A DNA stretch of 32,241 bases, taken from the NCBI GenBank assembly GCA_947626905.1, contig CANQUE010000024.1, forward strand, positions 1 to 32,241, read 5' to 3'. Under the pieces are notes generated by a model. It saw only the letters and a list, made by a program, of their open reading frames with translations, was not told the DNA's origin and did no database searches. Position 1 is the stretch's first letter, and each line of letters opens with the position of its first letter. Positions 1 through 7,333 of the stretch are shown here, one piece after another. The stretch comes from an uncultured Oscillospiraceae bacterium. GTDB taxonomy: Bacteria; Bacillota; Clostridia; Oscillospirales; Oscillospiraceae. The translations under genes were made by a program, and so were the position numbers.

Positions 1-2
1 AA

Positions 3-33
3 CCACCAGTCCTCTTTCGTACAGAACTGGTGG
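3..33. repeat. Short inverted repeat at the window edge
   Basis: CCACCAGT (3-10) and ACTGGTGG (26-33) are perfect 8-bp inverted arms around a 15-nt loop. The rest of 1-134 has no convincing gene. The stretch could be a terminator or structured region downstream of the minus-strand CoaX-like gene, or the edge of a mobile element, since 41-70 is AT-rich and unlike the flanking coding DNA. There is not enough sequence to decide. Confidence 0.4.
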
Positions 34-134
34 CCTAACCTGTTACTTTTGTGTCTACCAACTATTGACTATTTCACGGATCTCCCGTCTGGCTTTTGCT
101 ATATGGCGGTATGGGCACGCTTGGGTCTGGACTA

Positions 135-908
135 TCACCGGCGCGGGTTCTTTTTCCAGATCAGCCACAGTCCCTTGTGGATCAGATCGTCGTCCACATG
201 GATATCCTTCCGCCGGCAGTGGGGGATCACCGCCCGGGCCCAGGGACCGGTGGCGACCACCGTGGCGCGCTGACCCAATTCATCCTCCATGCCAGCCAGA
301 AGCCCGTCCAGCATGGCGGCGGCGCCGAAAATGATGCCCGAGCGCATGCTCTCGTCGGTGTTCCGGCAGATGATGTGGTCCGGGGCGTGGGGCAGCACGT
401 CGTGGAGCAGGGAGGCATGGCTGGTGAGAGCGGAGGCGGAGGCCATGATCCCCGGGGCGATGACTCCGCCGATATAGCACCCGCTGCCGTCGGTGACGCC
501 CAGGCCGATGGCGGTATCCATCTCCACCGTGATCACCGGGAGGGGATAGGCCGCCTGGGCCGCTACGGCGGCGGCTACGAAATCGCTGCCCAGCTGGGAG
601 GGATCGTCCAGGCGGATGTTCAGCCCGGTCTTGACGCCGGGACCCACCACCATCACCTCTTTGCCGGTGAGCTTCTCCAGCCCACGGCGCAGCACCATCG
701 TCAGCTCCGGTACCACGGAGGACAGGATGCATCCGTCCAGGGCGGCCCGGTCCGCTTTTTCCCGGTCCAGCAGCAGGCCCATCAGGGCCGCGTATTCATC
801 CGCCGTGCGGCTTTTCACCGTGGACAGGTGGCAGGAGAAGGCAATGGCGTTTTCCATGACGCCGGCCATGGTGATATGGGTATTGGACAGATCGACTGTC
901 AGGATCAT
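135..908 (-). CDS. CoaX-like protein (type III pantothenate kinase family) with degenerate active-site motifs
   Basis: The 257-residue product has the length and overall pattern of type III pantothenate kinase, which phosphorylates pantothenate in the first step of CoA synthesis. Visible family features are an N-terminal D6-L-S-N9-T phosphate motif, the interface motif GGVIAPG (147-153), and a C-terminal VATGPWA-like segment. Several key positions differ from the usual enzyme. The usual DxGNT reads DLSNT. The pantothenate motif GxDR reads GSDF (107-110), so Asp109 is kept but the Arg is lost. The second phosphate motif, normally DxGTAxT, reads EMDTA (129-133). It may therefore be a paralog with weak, altered or no kinase activity, with a normal CoaX encoded elsewhere. 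It lies 48 bp downstream of the flippase gene on the same strand but has its own promoter-like sequence. The start ATG is preceded by AGGAAGTG. Confidence 0.8.
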   Translation of the reverse strand: MILTVDLSNTHITMAGVMENAIAFSCHLSTVKSRTADEYAALMGLLLDREKADRAALDGCILSSVVPELTMVLRRGLEKLTGKEVMVVGPGVKTGLNIRLDDPSQLGSDFVAAAVAAQAAYPLPVITVEMDTAIGLGVTDGSGCYIGGVIAPGIMASASALTSHASLLHDVLPHAPDHIICRNTDESMRSGIIFGAAAMLDGLLAGMEDELGQRATVVATGPWARAVIPHCRRKDIHVDDDLIHKGLWLIWKKNPRR

Positions 909-931
909 GCGTTATCACTTCCTATGAGCCA

Positions 932-960
932 AGCATACCAAATAATCGACCCGCTGTCAA
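932..960 (-). promoter_or_regulatory. Promoter of the CoaX-like gene
   Basis: On the minus strand, TTGACA (955-960) is followed after 17 bp by TATGCT (932-937). This is a good housekeeping sigma-factor match. The -35 box overlaps the last codons of the flippase gene, so the CoaX-like gene can be transcribed separately from it. Confidence 0.6.
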
Positions 961-2456
961 AGGATACTTAGCCGCCGCCCTACGAGAAGGACATATACCC
1001 CCAGTCCCAGCACCAGCGAAACGGCCAGGGACAGCGGATGTCCGTCCGCACAGGTGAGGCTTCCCGCCAGCCGTGCCGCGGCGCCGGCCAGCGCGGCGCC
1101 GGCCAGCGTGCCGCCCACCCGCCGCCAATCGGTCCGGAAGCCGGAAACTTTTTTCAGCCGGAGGATGCTCAGAGCAAAATTGAACGCCTCGGTGAAGCAT
1201 ATCACGAATATATACGCGGCCAGGCCCCATTTTGGCAGCAGCAGCCACACCAACAGAGCGGACAGTCCCACGTCCGCGATGTTCACGTACATGCAGTACA
1301 TCATCTCGCCCAGCCCCTTCAGGCACCCGTCTGCGGCGGTATCCATATACATCACCGGCACGATCAGCGCGAAGATCTGTATGTACATCCCCGCCTCTTC
1401 TGAACCGTACAGCGCCAGACCCAAACTGTCGCCCAGGGCCAGCAGCAGCGCGGCCGTGATGGCGCAGAAGGCAAAGCTCTTACTGAGCACATCCTCCGTC
1501 ACGCGGCGGATGGCCCCGGCCCGTCCCTGTATCTGCTTTTCCGTTAATTTGGGCACGATCAGCTCCGCCACCGCCAACATCAGGCAGGAGGGGAACAGGA
1601 CCACCGGCAGGGCCATGCCCTGAATGACGCCGTAGCCCGCCAGAGCCGCCTCCGCCGCCAGGCCCGAGGCCCGCAGCCCCCGGGGCACCAGCAGGTGCTG
1701 CAAAGTGGACAGACCGCTGCGCCCATAGGAAGCGGCCGCCAGCGGCAGGGCGATGCGCAGCATCCGTCCCGTCACCCCGGGCAGCTCCGCCTGTCCTTTC
1801 TGGCGGAGCAGGCCATAACGCCGTCTGTCCACAGCAAAGGCGATCCCCAGAGCTGCCGCGCCGAAGACCTCGCCGGCCAGCGTGCCGGCGGTGATCCGGA
1901 CCACGGCCTGCTCCAGGTTGCCGGGGGCGGCGGAAAGGAGCAGCAGCGCCGTCATGGCGATGGTCACCAGCTGCTGGCACACCGATACGCTCACGCTCTT
2001 CCATACCCGGGATACGGCGGTGAAATACCCGTGCATCACCGCGTCCAGGCCGGTCAGCGGCATGGTCATGGCCAGGAGCATCAGCGGCCGCACGGTGCGG
2101 GCGTCCTCCAGCCAGAGGAAGCCCAGCCTCTCCGCCCCCAGCAGCAATATGGATCCGGCTCCCAGGCCGAAGCACAGCCCGTAGAGCAGGCAGCGGCGCA
2201 GCGCCTGGACCGCGCCGTGGGGCCGGCCCAGGCCGGTCTCCTCCGCGACCAGCCGTGTCACCGCGTAACGGCTGCCGCTGACCGCCACCGTCGCCGCCAG
2301 GGTGTTTACGCTCATCACCAGCTGGAAAAGTCCCGTGCCGGCCTCGCCGATGCGGCTGACCAGCCAGATCTGCCACACGATGCCCACCAGACGCATGGCC
2401 AGTCCGGAAACGGTGAGAAGGGCGGTGTTGAACGCCAGCGTCCTGTCCCGAAGCAA
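957..2456 (-). CDS. SpoVB-like polysaccharide flippase (MATE/MOP superfamily)
   Basis: The 499-residue integral membrane protein has about 12-14 hydrophobic segments and begins with the pattern typical of stage V sporulation protein B and related lipid-linked oligosaccharide flippases (AFNTALLTVSGLAMRLVG). Members of this family move lipid-linked sugars across the membrane, and SpoVB acts in spore cortex peptidoglycan synthesis. Its length fits the SpoVB branch (about 500-550 residues). The start is a TTG (2454-2456) with a strong AGGGAGGG ribosome binding site about 8 bp upstream. It is divergent from ispD and followed by the CoaX-like gene. The MOP superfamily assignment is firm; assignment to SpoVB rather than a related exporter is moderate. 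Confidence 0.8.
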   Translation of the reverse strand: MLRDRTLAFNTALLTVSGLAMRLVGIVWQIWLVSRIGEAGTGLFQLVMSVNTLAATVAVSGSRYAVTRLVAEETGLGRPHGAVQALRRCLLYGLCFGLGAGSILLLGAERLGFLWLEDARTVRPLMLLAMTMPLTGLDAVMHGYFTAVSRVWKSVSVSVCQQLVTIAMTALLLLSAAPGNLEQAVVRITAGTLAGEVFGAAALGIAFAVDRRRYGLLRQKGQAELPGVTGRMLRIALPLAAASYGRSGLSTLQHLLVPRGLRASGLAAEAALAGYGVIQGMALPVVLFPSCLMLAVAELIVPKLTEKQIQGRAGAIRRVTEDVLSKSFAFCAITAALLLALGDSLGLALYGSEEAGMYIQIFALIVPVMYMDTAADGCLKGLGEMMYCMYVNIADVGLSALLVWLLLPKWGLAAYIFVICFTEAFNFALSILRLKKVSGFRTDWRRVGGTLAGAALAGAAARLAGSLTCADGHPLSLAVSLVLGLGVYVLLVGRRLSIL

Positions 2457-2474
2457 TATAAGCCCTCCCTACAC

Positions 2475-2503
2475 TTGCGCAAAATGTCCCAAATGGGTAT
2501 AAT
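2475..2503 (+). promoter_or_regulatory. Promoter of ispD-ispF
   Basis: TTGCGC (2475-2480) and a perfect TATAAT (2498-2503) are spaced by 17 bp. The predicted transcript starts near 2510, inside a palindrome, and has a leader of about 115 nt before ispD. Confidence 0.6.
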
Positions 2504-2525
2504 AGCGGCAGGACCGCTATTATAC
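2497..2525. promoter_or_regulatory. Palindrome containing mirrored -10 boxes between the divergent flippase and ispD genes
   Basis: The 12-bp arms GTATAATAGCGG (2497-2508) and CCGCTATTATAC (2514-2525) are perfect inverted repeats around a 5-nt centre. Each arm contains TATAAT, one on each strand, so both predicted start sites fall at the centre of symmetry. It could be an operator controlling both genes or overlapping divergent core promoters. The minus-strand promoter has only a weak -35 (GAGCGC, 2542-2547). Confidence 0.65.
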
Positions 2526-2624
2526 GATCGAGATGCCGGTCGCGCTCCCGGCTGACGCCGAAACCGCGCGACATGGCATAATGCACTATATGGGACAAAA
2601 CCTCCGGTTATGTTGAGGCACATC

Positions 2625-3347
2625 ATGACAAAGGCATCGGAAAAAATGAAAGCAGCCCGCCTGCCCTATGCCGCGGCGGTGATCGTGGCGGGCGGCTCCG
2701 GGACCCGCTTCGGGGGCGACAAGCTGATGGCGGACCTGGACGGGGCGCCGGTGCTGGCCCGGACGCTGCTGGCCTTTGAACGGACGCGGGCGGTACGCGC
2801 CATCGTGGTAGCGGCCCGGCCGGGCAATGAGGAGGACGTATCCTCGCTGGCCCGGCGCTATGGGATCGAAAAGCTCCGCGCGGTGGTGGCCGGCGGGCAG
2901 ACACGGACCATGTCGTGCCTGGCCGGCGTGCTGGCCGCGCCGCCAGAGGCGGAGCTGATCGCCATCCATGACGGGGCGCGGCCTCTGGTGACGGAGGAGG
3001 TGATCCTGAACGGGCTGTGGACGGCCTACCGGCACACGGCGGCGCTGCCGGCGATCCCGGTACGGGACACCATCAAAATGGCGGAGGACGGCATGGTGAC
3101 CGCCACCCCGGACAGGGCCAGCCTTTTTTCCGCCCAGACGCCCCAGTGCTTTCAGGCGGACCTGATCCGCGGAGCGCTGCTGGACGCGGTGAAAAACGCC
3201 CCGGATATTACGGACGACTGCGCGGCGGTGGAGCGCGTGGGCGGGAAGATCACCCTTTCCCCGGGCAGCGAGGAGAATATCAAGATCACCACACCGCTGG
3301 ATCTGCGGATCGCGGAGCTGATACTGAGAGGGAGGCGGCAGACATGA
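2625..3347 (+). CDS. ispD: 2-C-methyl-D-erythritol 4-phosphate cytidylyltransferase IspD
   Basis: The enzyme couples MEP with CTP to give CDP-ME in the MEP isoprenoid pathway. The nucleotide-binding loop [13 protein letters not shown] lies close to the N-terminus. It is followed by IHDGARPLV (usually VHDAARPL), RDTIKMA and the QTPQCF motif. The product is 240 residues from ATG 2625, normal for the family. I chose this ATG because TTGAGG lies 6-7 bp upstream; ATG 2610 has no ribosome binding site and ATG 2646 is a later alternative. The stop overlaps the ispF start (ATGA), so the two are likely translationally coupled. Confidence 0.93.
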   Translation: MTKASEKMKAARLPYAAAVIVAGGSGTRFGGDKLMADLDGAPVLARTLLAFERTRAVRAIVVAARPGNEEDVSSLARRYGIEKLRAVVAGGQTRTMSCLAGVLAAPPEAELIAIHDGARPLVTEEVILNGLWTAYRHTAALPAIPVRDTIKMAEDGMVTATPDRASLFSAQTPQCFQADLIRGALLDAVKNAPDITDDCAAVERVGGKITLSPGSEENIKITTPLDLRIAELILRGRRQT

Positions 3348-3811
3348 GGATCGGGCACGGCTACGACGCCCATCGGGCAGTTGAGGGCCGAAAGCTCATT
3401 TTGGGCGGCGTGGAAATCCCCTTTGAAAAAGGGCTTCTCGGCCACTCGGACGCGGATGTGCTGCTGCATGCGCTGGCGGACGCCATATTGGGGGCGGCGG
3501 CCCTGGGCGATATAGGCCATCTCTTCCCGGACAGCGACCCAGCCACGGAGGGGATAGACAGCCGCTTGATCCTCCGTGCCTGCGCCGGGGCGGCGGCAAA
3601 GGAGGGATACAAGGTGGAAAACTGCGACGTGACCGTCATTGCCCAGCGGCCCAAGCTGGCGCCCTACATCGAACGGATGCGGGCCAATATCGCCGCCGAT
3701 CTGGACCTGGATATCTCCGCCGTCAGCGTGAAGGCCACCACAGAGGAGCGGATGGGCTTCACCGGGACGGGGGAGGGCATCAGCGCCCACGCGGTGGTCC
3801 TTCTGACCTGA
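3344..3811 (+). CDS. ispF: 2-C-methyl-D-erythritol 2,4-cyclodiphosphate synthase IspF
   Basis: The enzyme converts CDP-ME 2-phosphate to MEcPP with release of CMP in the MEP pathway. The 155-residue product has the family length. It shows the metal ligands Asp8 and His10 in GYDAH, His42 in the segment after [15 protein letters not shown], the LFPDSDP loop, and the C-terminal [17 protein letters not shown] signature. It overlaps the end of ispD by 4 nt. The ispD-ispF pair is a common arrangement. A terminator-like hairpin follows 15 bp after the stop. Confidence 0.95.
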   Translation: MRIGHGYDAHRAVEGRKLILGGVEIPFEKGLLGHSDADVLLHALADAILGAAALGDIGHLFPDSDPATEGIDSRLILRACAGAAAKEGYKVENCDVTVIAQRPKLAPYIERMRANIAADLDLDISAVSVKATTEERMGFTGTGEGISAHAVVLLT

Positions 3812-3812
3812 C

Positions 3813-3842
3813 CGGACAAATGCGCTCCCTCCCGCATACAAT
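3813..3842 (+). promoter_or_regulatory. Possible promoter with its -10 inside the hairpin loop
   Basis: TACAAT (3837-3842) lies in the hairpin loop. CGGACA (3813-3818) is 18 bp upstream as a partial -35. The predicted start near 3849 would give an RNA lacking the 5' arm, leaving the GGGAGGG ribosome binding site free. The -35 match is weak, so this is tentative. Confidence 0.35.
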
Positions 3843-3872
3843 GGCCTGTGACCATTGCGGGAGGGATTTTTT
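3826..3872 (+). terminator. Terminator-like hairpin after ispF that also holds the next gene's ribosome binding site
   Basis: TCCCTCCCGCA (3826-3836) pairs perfectly with TGCGGGAGGGA (3856-3866), with an inner ATGG/CCAT extension, and six T follow (3867-3872). This is a classical Rho-independent terminator shape. The 3' arm contains GGGAGGG (3859-3865), which sits 7 bp before the GTG start of the DUF3343 gene at 3873. The hairpin would therefore both end ispDF transcripts and, in any read-through RNA, mask that ribosome binding site. Confidence 0.75.
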
Positions 3873-4121
3873 GTGCAATATCTTCTGACATACCGAAGCC
3901 TGACCTATGCCCAGCGGGCGGCAAGATTGCTGGAACGGGCCGGGGTGACGGGGACCCTCTCCCGGGTGCCCAAGGACGCGTCCGCAAGAGGCTGTGCCTA
4001 CTGCGTGGCCGTTCCGGCCCGGCACAGGGACAGGGCGTTGGGCGTTCTTTCCAAGGCTGGGTTCGGGCCGGAGCGGGTGCTGCTGCGCCATGAAGACGGC
4101 TCCTGGGAGGCGGCGGAATGA
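3873..4121 (+). CDS. DUF3343 family protein (putative S/Se carrier-like)
   Basis: The 82-residue product matches the pattern of DUF3343 (Pfam describes it as a putative Se/S carrier protein-like family). It has an N-terminal Y-L-L-T-Y-R-S strand, a helix with alternating Ala and Arg, and a Cys pair at C41 and C44 in the segment where the family normally has its conserved Cys. I chose GTG 3873 because GGGAGGG lies 7 bp upstream; the in-frame TTG at 3855 lies inside the terminator hairpin and has no ribosome binding site. Its stop overlaps the start of the cysteine-desulfurase-like gene (ATGA), which fits a role in receiving sulfur or selenium from that enzyme. That role is inference from family and context. 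Confidence 0.75.
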   Translation: MQYLLTYRSLTYAQRAARLLERAGVTGTLSRVPKDASARGCAYCVAVPARHRDRALGVLSKAGFGPERVLLRHEDGSWEAAE

Positions 4122-5239
4122 TCTATCTGGACAGCGCCGCCACCAGCTTGCTGAAACCCGCGGCGGTACCTTATGCCGTGGCGGAGGCCATCCGCACCAT
4201 GGCCAGTCCCGGCCGCGGCGGATATGAAAGCGCCATGCTGGCGGCGGATATGGTGCTGGACTGCCGTCTGGCGCTGGCGGATATGTTCTGCGTGAAGGAC
4301 CCGGAGCGGGTCGTGCTCACGTCCAGCGCCACCCACGGACTGAACATCGCCCTGCACAGCCTGGTCCGGCCGGGGGACCGGGTGGTGATCTCCGGCTATG
4401 AGCATAACGCGGTCTGGCGGCCGCTGCGGGCGCTTGGGGCGAAGACCGACGTGGCGGCGTCGGAGCTTTTTGCGCCGGAAAAGGCGGTGGAGGCGTTCCG
4501 GCGGCGGCTGCCCGGGGCAAAGGCCGCCGTTTGCACGCAGGTATCCAATGTGTTCGGCTATATCCTGCCGGTGGAACAGATCGCCGGTCTGTGCCGGAGG
4601 GAGGGCGTGCCGCTGATCGTGGACGCATCCCAGGGCGCGGGAGCGGTGGGTCTGGATTTTGAGGCCCTTGGCTGTGCTTTCGCCGCCATGCCGGGCCATA
4701 AAGGACTGCTGGGTCCCCAGGGGACCGGCGTGCTGCTTTGCGGCGGCGGACCGGCGCTGCCGCTGATGGCGGGAGGCACAGGGTCCATGAGCGCGGGGGC
4801 GGATATGCCGGATTTTCTGCCGGACCGGCTGGAGGCGGGCACCCACAACGTACCGGGAGCCGCGGGCCTGCTGGCGGGGGTGCGGTGGCTGGCAAAGCGC
4901 ACTTTGCCGGAAGTGCTGGCCCACGAACGGGAGCTGCTGGCGGCGTTTTCCGACAGGCTGGGGCGGTATGGGAAGATCAAACAGTATCTGGCGCCCCGTC
5001 TGTCGGACCAGGCGGGAGTGCTCTCTGTCCAGTTCAAAAACATGGACTGCGAACAGGCGGCGGCTCGTCTGGGAGAGATGGGCGTGGCCGTGCGGGCGGG
5101 GCTGCACTGCGCGCCGCTGGCCCATCGGACAGCGGGGACCTTTCAGACCGGGACGGTACGCTTCAGCTTTTCGCCCTTCAATACCCTGTCGGAGGTGCTG
5201 GCGGCGGCGGATGCGGCCGGAGAGATCGCCGGGGCATAA
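4118..5239 (+). CDS. Cysteine desulfurase-like PLP enzyme (aminotransferase class V)
   Basis: The 373-residue product is a class V aminotransferase-fold enzyme of the cysteine desulfurase/selenocysteine lyase type. Visible features are the N-terminal YLDSAATSLLKP, the His of SGYEHNAVW, D169 in VDASQGAG, the PLP-binding K195 in MPGHKGLLGPQGTG, and the mobile-loop C331 in RAGLHCAPLAH. Such enzymes strip sulfur or selenium from (seleno)cysteine as a persulfide on the loop Cys. It belongs with a shorter group found next to DUF3343 genes rather than with IscS/NifS of Fe-S operons, as no iscU or suf genes are present. Its start overlaps the DUF3343 stop. A wobble-paired hairpin follows. Confidence 0.88.
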   Translation: MIYLDSAATSLLKPAAVPYAVAEAIRTMASPGRGGYESAMLAADMVLDCRLALADMFCVKDPERVVLTSSATHGLNIALHSLVRPGDRVVISGYEHNAVWRPLRALGAKTDVAASELFAPEKAVEAFRRRLPGAKAAVCTQVSNVFGYILPVEQIAGLCRREGVPLIVDASQGAGAVGLDFEALGCAFAAMPGHKGLLGPQGTGVLLCGGGPALPLMAGGTGSMSAGADMPDFLPDRLEAGTHNVPGAAGLLAGVRWLAKRTLPEVLAHERELLAAFSDRLGRYGKIKQYLAPRLSDQAGVLSVQFKNMDCEQAAARLGEMGVAVRAGLHCAPLAHRTAGTFQTGTVRFSFSPFNTLSEVLAAADAAGEIAGA

Positions 5240-5258
5240 AAGGCTTACCCGGCCCGGA

Positions 5259-5293
5259 CGCGCTCTGCCGTGGCGGCGGAGCGCGCCGCTTTT
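5259..5293 (+). terminator. Imperfect terminator after the cysteine-desulfurase-like gene
   Basis: CGCGCTCTGCC (5259-5269) pairs with GGCGGAGCGCG (5275-5285) using one U-G wobble. A short T run (5290-5293) follows four nucleotides later. The gap before the T run makes it a weaker terminator. Confidence 0.45.
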
Positions 5294-5294
5294 A

Positions 5295-5323
5295 TTGACA
5301 GACGGCGAAAGAACGATTATACT
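5295..5323 (+). promoter_or_regulatory. Promoter of the GH13 gene
   Basis: A perfect TTGACA (5295-5300) and TATACT (5318-5323) are spaced by 17 bp. A strong AAGGAGG (5355-5361) precedes the ATG at 5368. This is one of the best consensus promoters in the window. Confidence 0.8.
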
Positions 5324-5367
5324 ATCCCTCCGGTTCGAACGGTTTTGACAGGACAAGGAGGCAGAAG

Positions 5368-7275
5368 ATGGTCCCCTGGCAGGAGAGCGTATATTCCGAC
5401 GGCACGGCGCTGTTCGTGAGCCGGCCGTCCCCGGCGATCGGAGAAACAGTGGCGGTGCGGCTGCGGATGTATGAGAGCGCGCCGGTGCGGGGCGTGCGGC
5501 TGCGGTATCTGCGCAACGGACTGGAACAGATCGTTCCGGCCCGGAAGATCGGCGCGGAGCGCGGTCTGGCGTGGTATGAGGCGCAAATGCCCGTCACCGA
5601 AGATCGGATGCAGTACCAGTTTTATCTGCTGATGGAGGACGGCCTGTATTATTACACCCAGCGAGGGCTGAGCCGGTGTATGCCGGACCACACATATGAT
5701 TTCGTGCTACTGGCGGACTATGTACAGCCCGCCTGGGTGAAAGAGGCGGTGTTTTATCAGATCTTCCCGGAGCGCTTCTTTAACGGCGATCCCGGCAATG
5801 ACGTGCGCCCCGGGGAGTACGCCCAGGAAGGGCACCCGGCCATCCGCATGGAGAGGTGGACCGACCGGCCGCTGTCCTACCAGGAGGGATTCTGCCTGGA
5901 CTTTTTCGGCGGGGATCTGGAGGGCATCCGGCAAAAGATCCCGTATTTGCGGGACCTGGGCGTCACGGCGCTGTACCTGAACCCGATCTTCCGGGCGCCC
6001 TCTACCCACAAATACGACTGCGTGGATTATTTCCATGTGGACCCCCATTTTGGCGGGGACGAGGCGCTGGCGGCTCTGTCGGAGCAGCTGCACGCCAACG
6101 GGATGAGGCTCATCCTGGATATATCCATCAACCATACCGGGGCCAACCACCGCTGGTTCAACCGGGACGGCATGTTTTTCGATGCGGCTCAGGGCGCTTA
6201 CCACGACCCGGACTGCCGGGAGCGGGGCTATTACTTCTTTGGCCCGGACAACACATATCACGGCTGGGCGGGCAACAGCAACCTGCCGACGCTCAACTAT
6301 ACCTCTCAGGCCCTGCGGGATGAGATATACAGGGGAGAGGATTCCGTACTGAAGAAATGGCTGAAGCCGCCCTATTCCATTGACGGCTGGCGGTTCGACG
6401 TGGCGGATACCTTCGCCCGCAACGACAGCGTGCAGCTGGCCCACCAGCTGTGGCCGGAGATCAGAAAGAGCATCCGCGCTGTCAATCCCCAGGCGTATAT
6501 CCTGGCGGAGGACTGGGGGGACTGCGCCGGATATCTGCAGGGGAGCGAGTGGGATTCTCCGATGAATTACTTCGGCTGCGGCCGGCCCATCCGGCAGTTT
6601 TTGGGTCAGCCGGACCTGTTTTTGGGCCGGGACCCGCTGCTGCGGGAGGCGAGCCGCGGGATGCGGGCGGAAGATCTGGCCCTGCGGATCGTGCAGCATC
6701 TGGGAAAGCTGCCCTATGTCATATGGGAAAATCAGTTCAATCTCTTTGACAGCCACGACACCAGCCGCCTGCACAACGATCCGGCCATCTCCCCCATGGC
6801 CTGGCGGGGAGCGGTATATTTTCAGTTCATCCTGCCCGGGGCCGCCAGCATCTATTATGGCGATGAGGCCACCATCGGCGGGACCACGGATTCCAACGAG
6901 GGCTGCCGCTATCCCATGCCCTGGGGCAGCGGATTTGAGGCCGGCGAGGCCTATCGCGTCTACCGCACGATGGCCCGGCTGAAAACGGCCCATCCGGCCC
7001 TCTCCCACGGGGGGATGCAGCTCCTGTATGCCAAAGGGGATGTGATCGCTCTGGGCCGTTCTGACCGGGAGGAGGCGTTCGCGGCGGTGGTCTCCGTGTC
7101 GGATAAGACGGAACGGGTCCGGCTGCCTTTGGGGGCCATGGGCGCGGCCGGGTTGGAGGACGCGGATGTGATGGGGGAGAGGGTCGTATGCAGGGCGAGG
7201 GACGCATACGGCGTGGAGCTGGAGATCCCCCCGAAAACGAGCTATTTTGTCCAATGCCGGATGAAAGATCGATAA
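5368..7275 (+). CDS. GH13 alpha-amylase family enzyme (neopullulanase/cyclomaltodextrinase/maltogenic type)
   Basis: The 635-residue product has an N-terminal beta-sandwich (about 1-125) resembling the CBM34 domain of GH13_20 enzymes. A TIM-barrel catalytic domain (AVFYQIFPERF onward) and a C-terminal beta domain follow. All four GH13 regions are visible: DISINHTG; GWRFDVAD with the nucleophile D344; ILAEDW with the acid/base E381; and FDSHDTSRL with the transition-state stabiliser D464. These enzymes hydrolyse alpha-1,4 (and some alpha-1,6) links in maltodextrins, cyclodextrins or pullulan. No signal peptide is visible, so it should act in the cytoplasm on imported oligosaccharides. It is a single-gene unit with a strong promoter and terminator. 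The exact substrate cannot be read from the sequence. Confidence 0.9.
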   Translation: MVPWQESVYSDGTALFVSRPSPAIGETVAVRLRMYESAPVRGVRLRYLRNGLEQIVPARKIGAERGLAWYEAQMPVTEDRMQYQFYLLMEDGLYYYTQRGLSRCMPDHTYDFVLLADYVQPAWVKEAVFYQIFPERFFNGDPGNDVRPGEYAQEGHPAIRMERWTDRPLSYQEGFCLDFFGGDLEGIRQKIPYLRDLGVTALYLNPIFRAPSTHKYDCVDYFHVDPHFGGDEALAALSEQLHANGMRLILDISINHTGANHRWFNRDGMFFDAAQGAYHDPDCRERGYYFFGPDNTYHGWAGNSNLPTLNYTSQALRDEIYRGEDSVLKKWLKPPYSIDGWRFDVADTFARNDSVQLAHQLWPEIRKSIRAVNPQAYILAEDWGDCAGYLQGSEWDSPMNYFGCGRPIRQFLGQPDLFLGRDPLLREASRGMRAEDLALRIVQHLGKLPYVIWENQFNLFDSHDTSRLHNDPAISPMAWRGAVYFQFILPGAASIYYGDEATIGGTTDSNEGCRYPMPWGSGFEAGEAYRVYRTMARLKTAHPALSHGGMQLLYAKGDVIALGRSDREEAFAAVVSVSDKTERVRLPLGAMGAAGLEDADVMGERVVCRARDAYGVELEIPPKTSYFVQCRMKDR

Positions 7276-7278
7276 CGC

Positions 7279-7311
7279 AAGGCGCGGTGCTGAGCACCGC
7301 GCCTTTTCTTT
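7279..7311 (+). terminator. Rho-independent terminator after the GH13 gene
   Basis: AAGGCGCGGTGC (7279-7290) and GCACCGCGCCTT (7294-7305) form a perfect 12-bp stem with a 3-nt loop, followed by TTCTTT. It may also work on the opposite strand for the S51-like gene ending at 7334. Confidence 0.88.
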
Positions 7312-7333
7312 GAAATTTTGCCTCAAAACCCTT

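Noticed and set aside
11-25. Resemblance of CCTCTTTCGTAC to the complement of the 23S rRNA sarcin-ricin loop
   Set aside because: The match is short and interrupted, and none of the surrounding conserved rRNA sequence is present.
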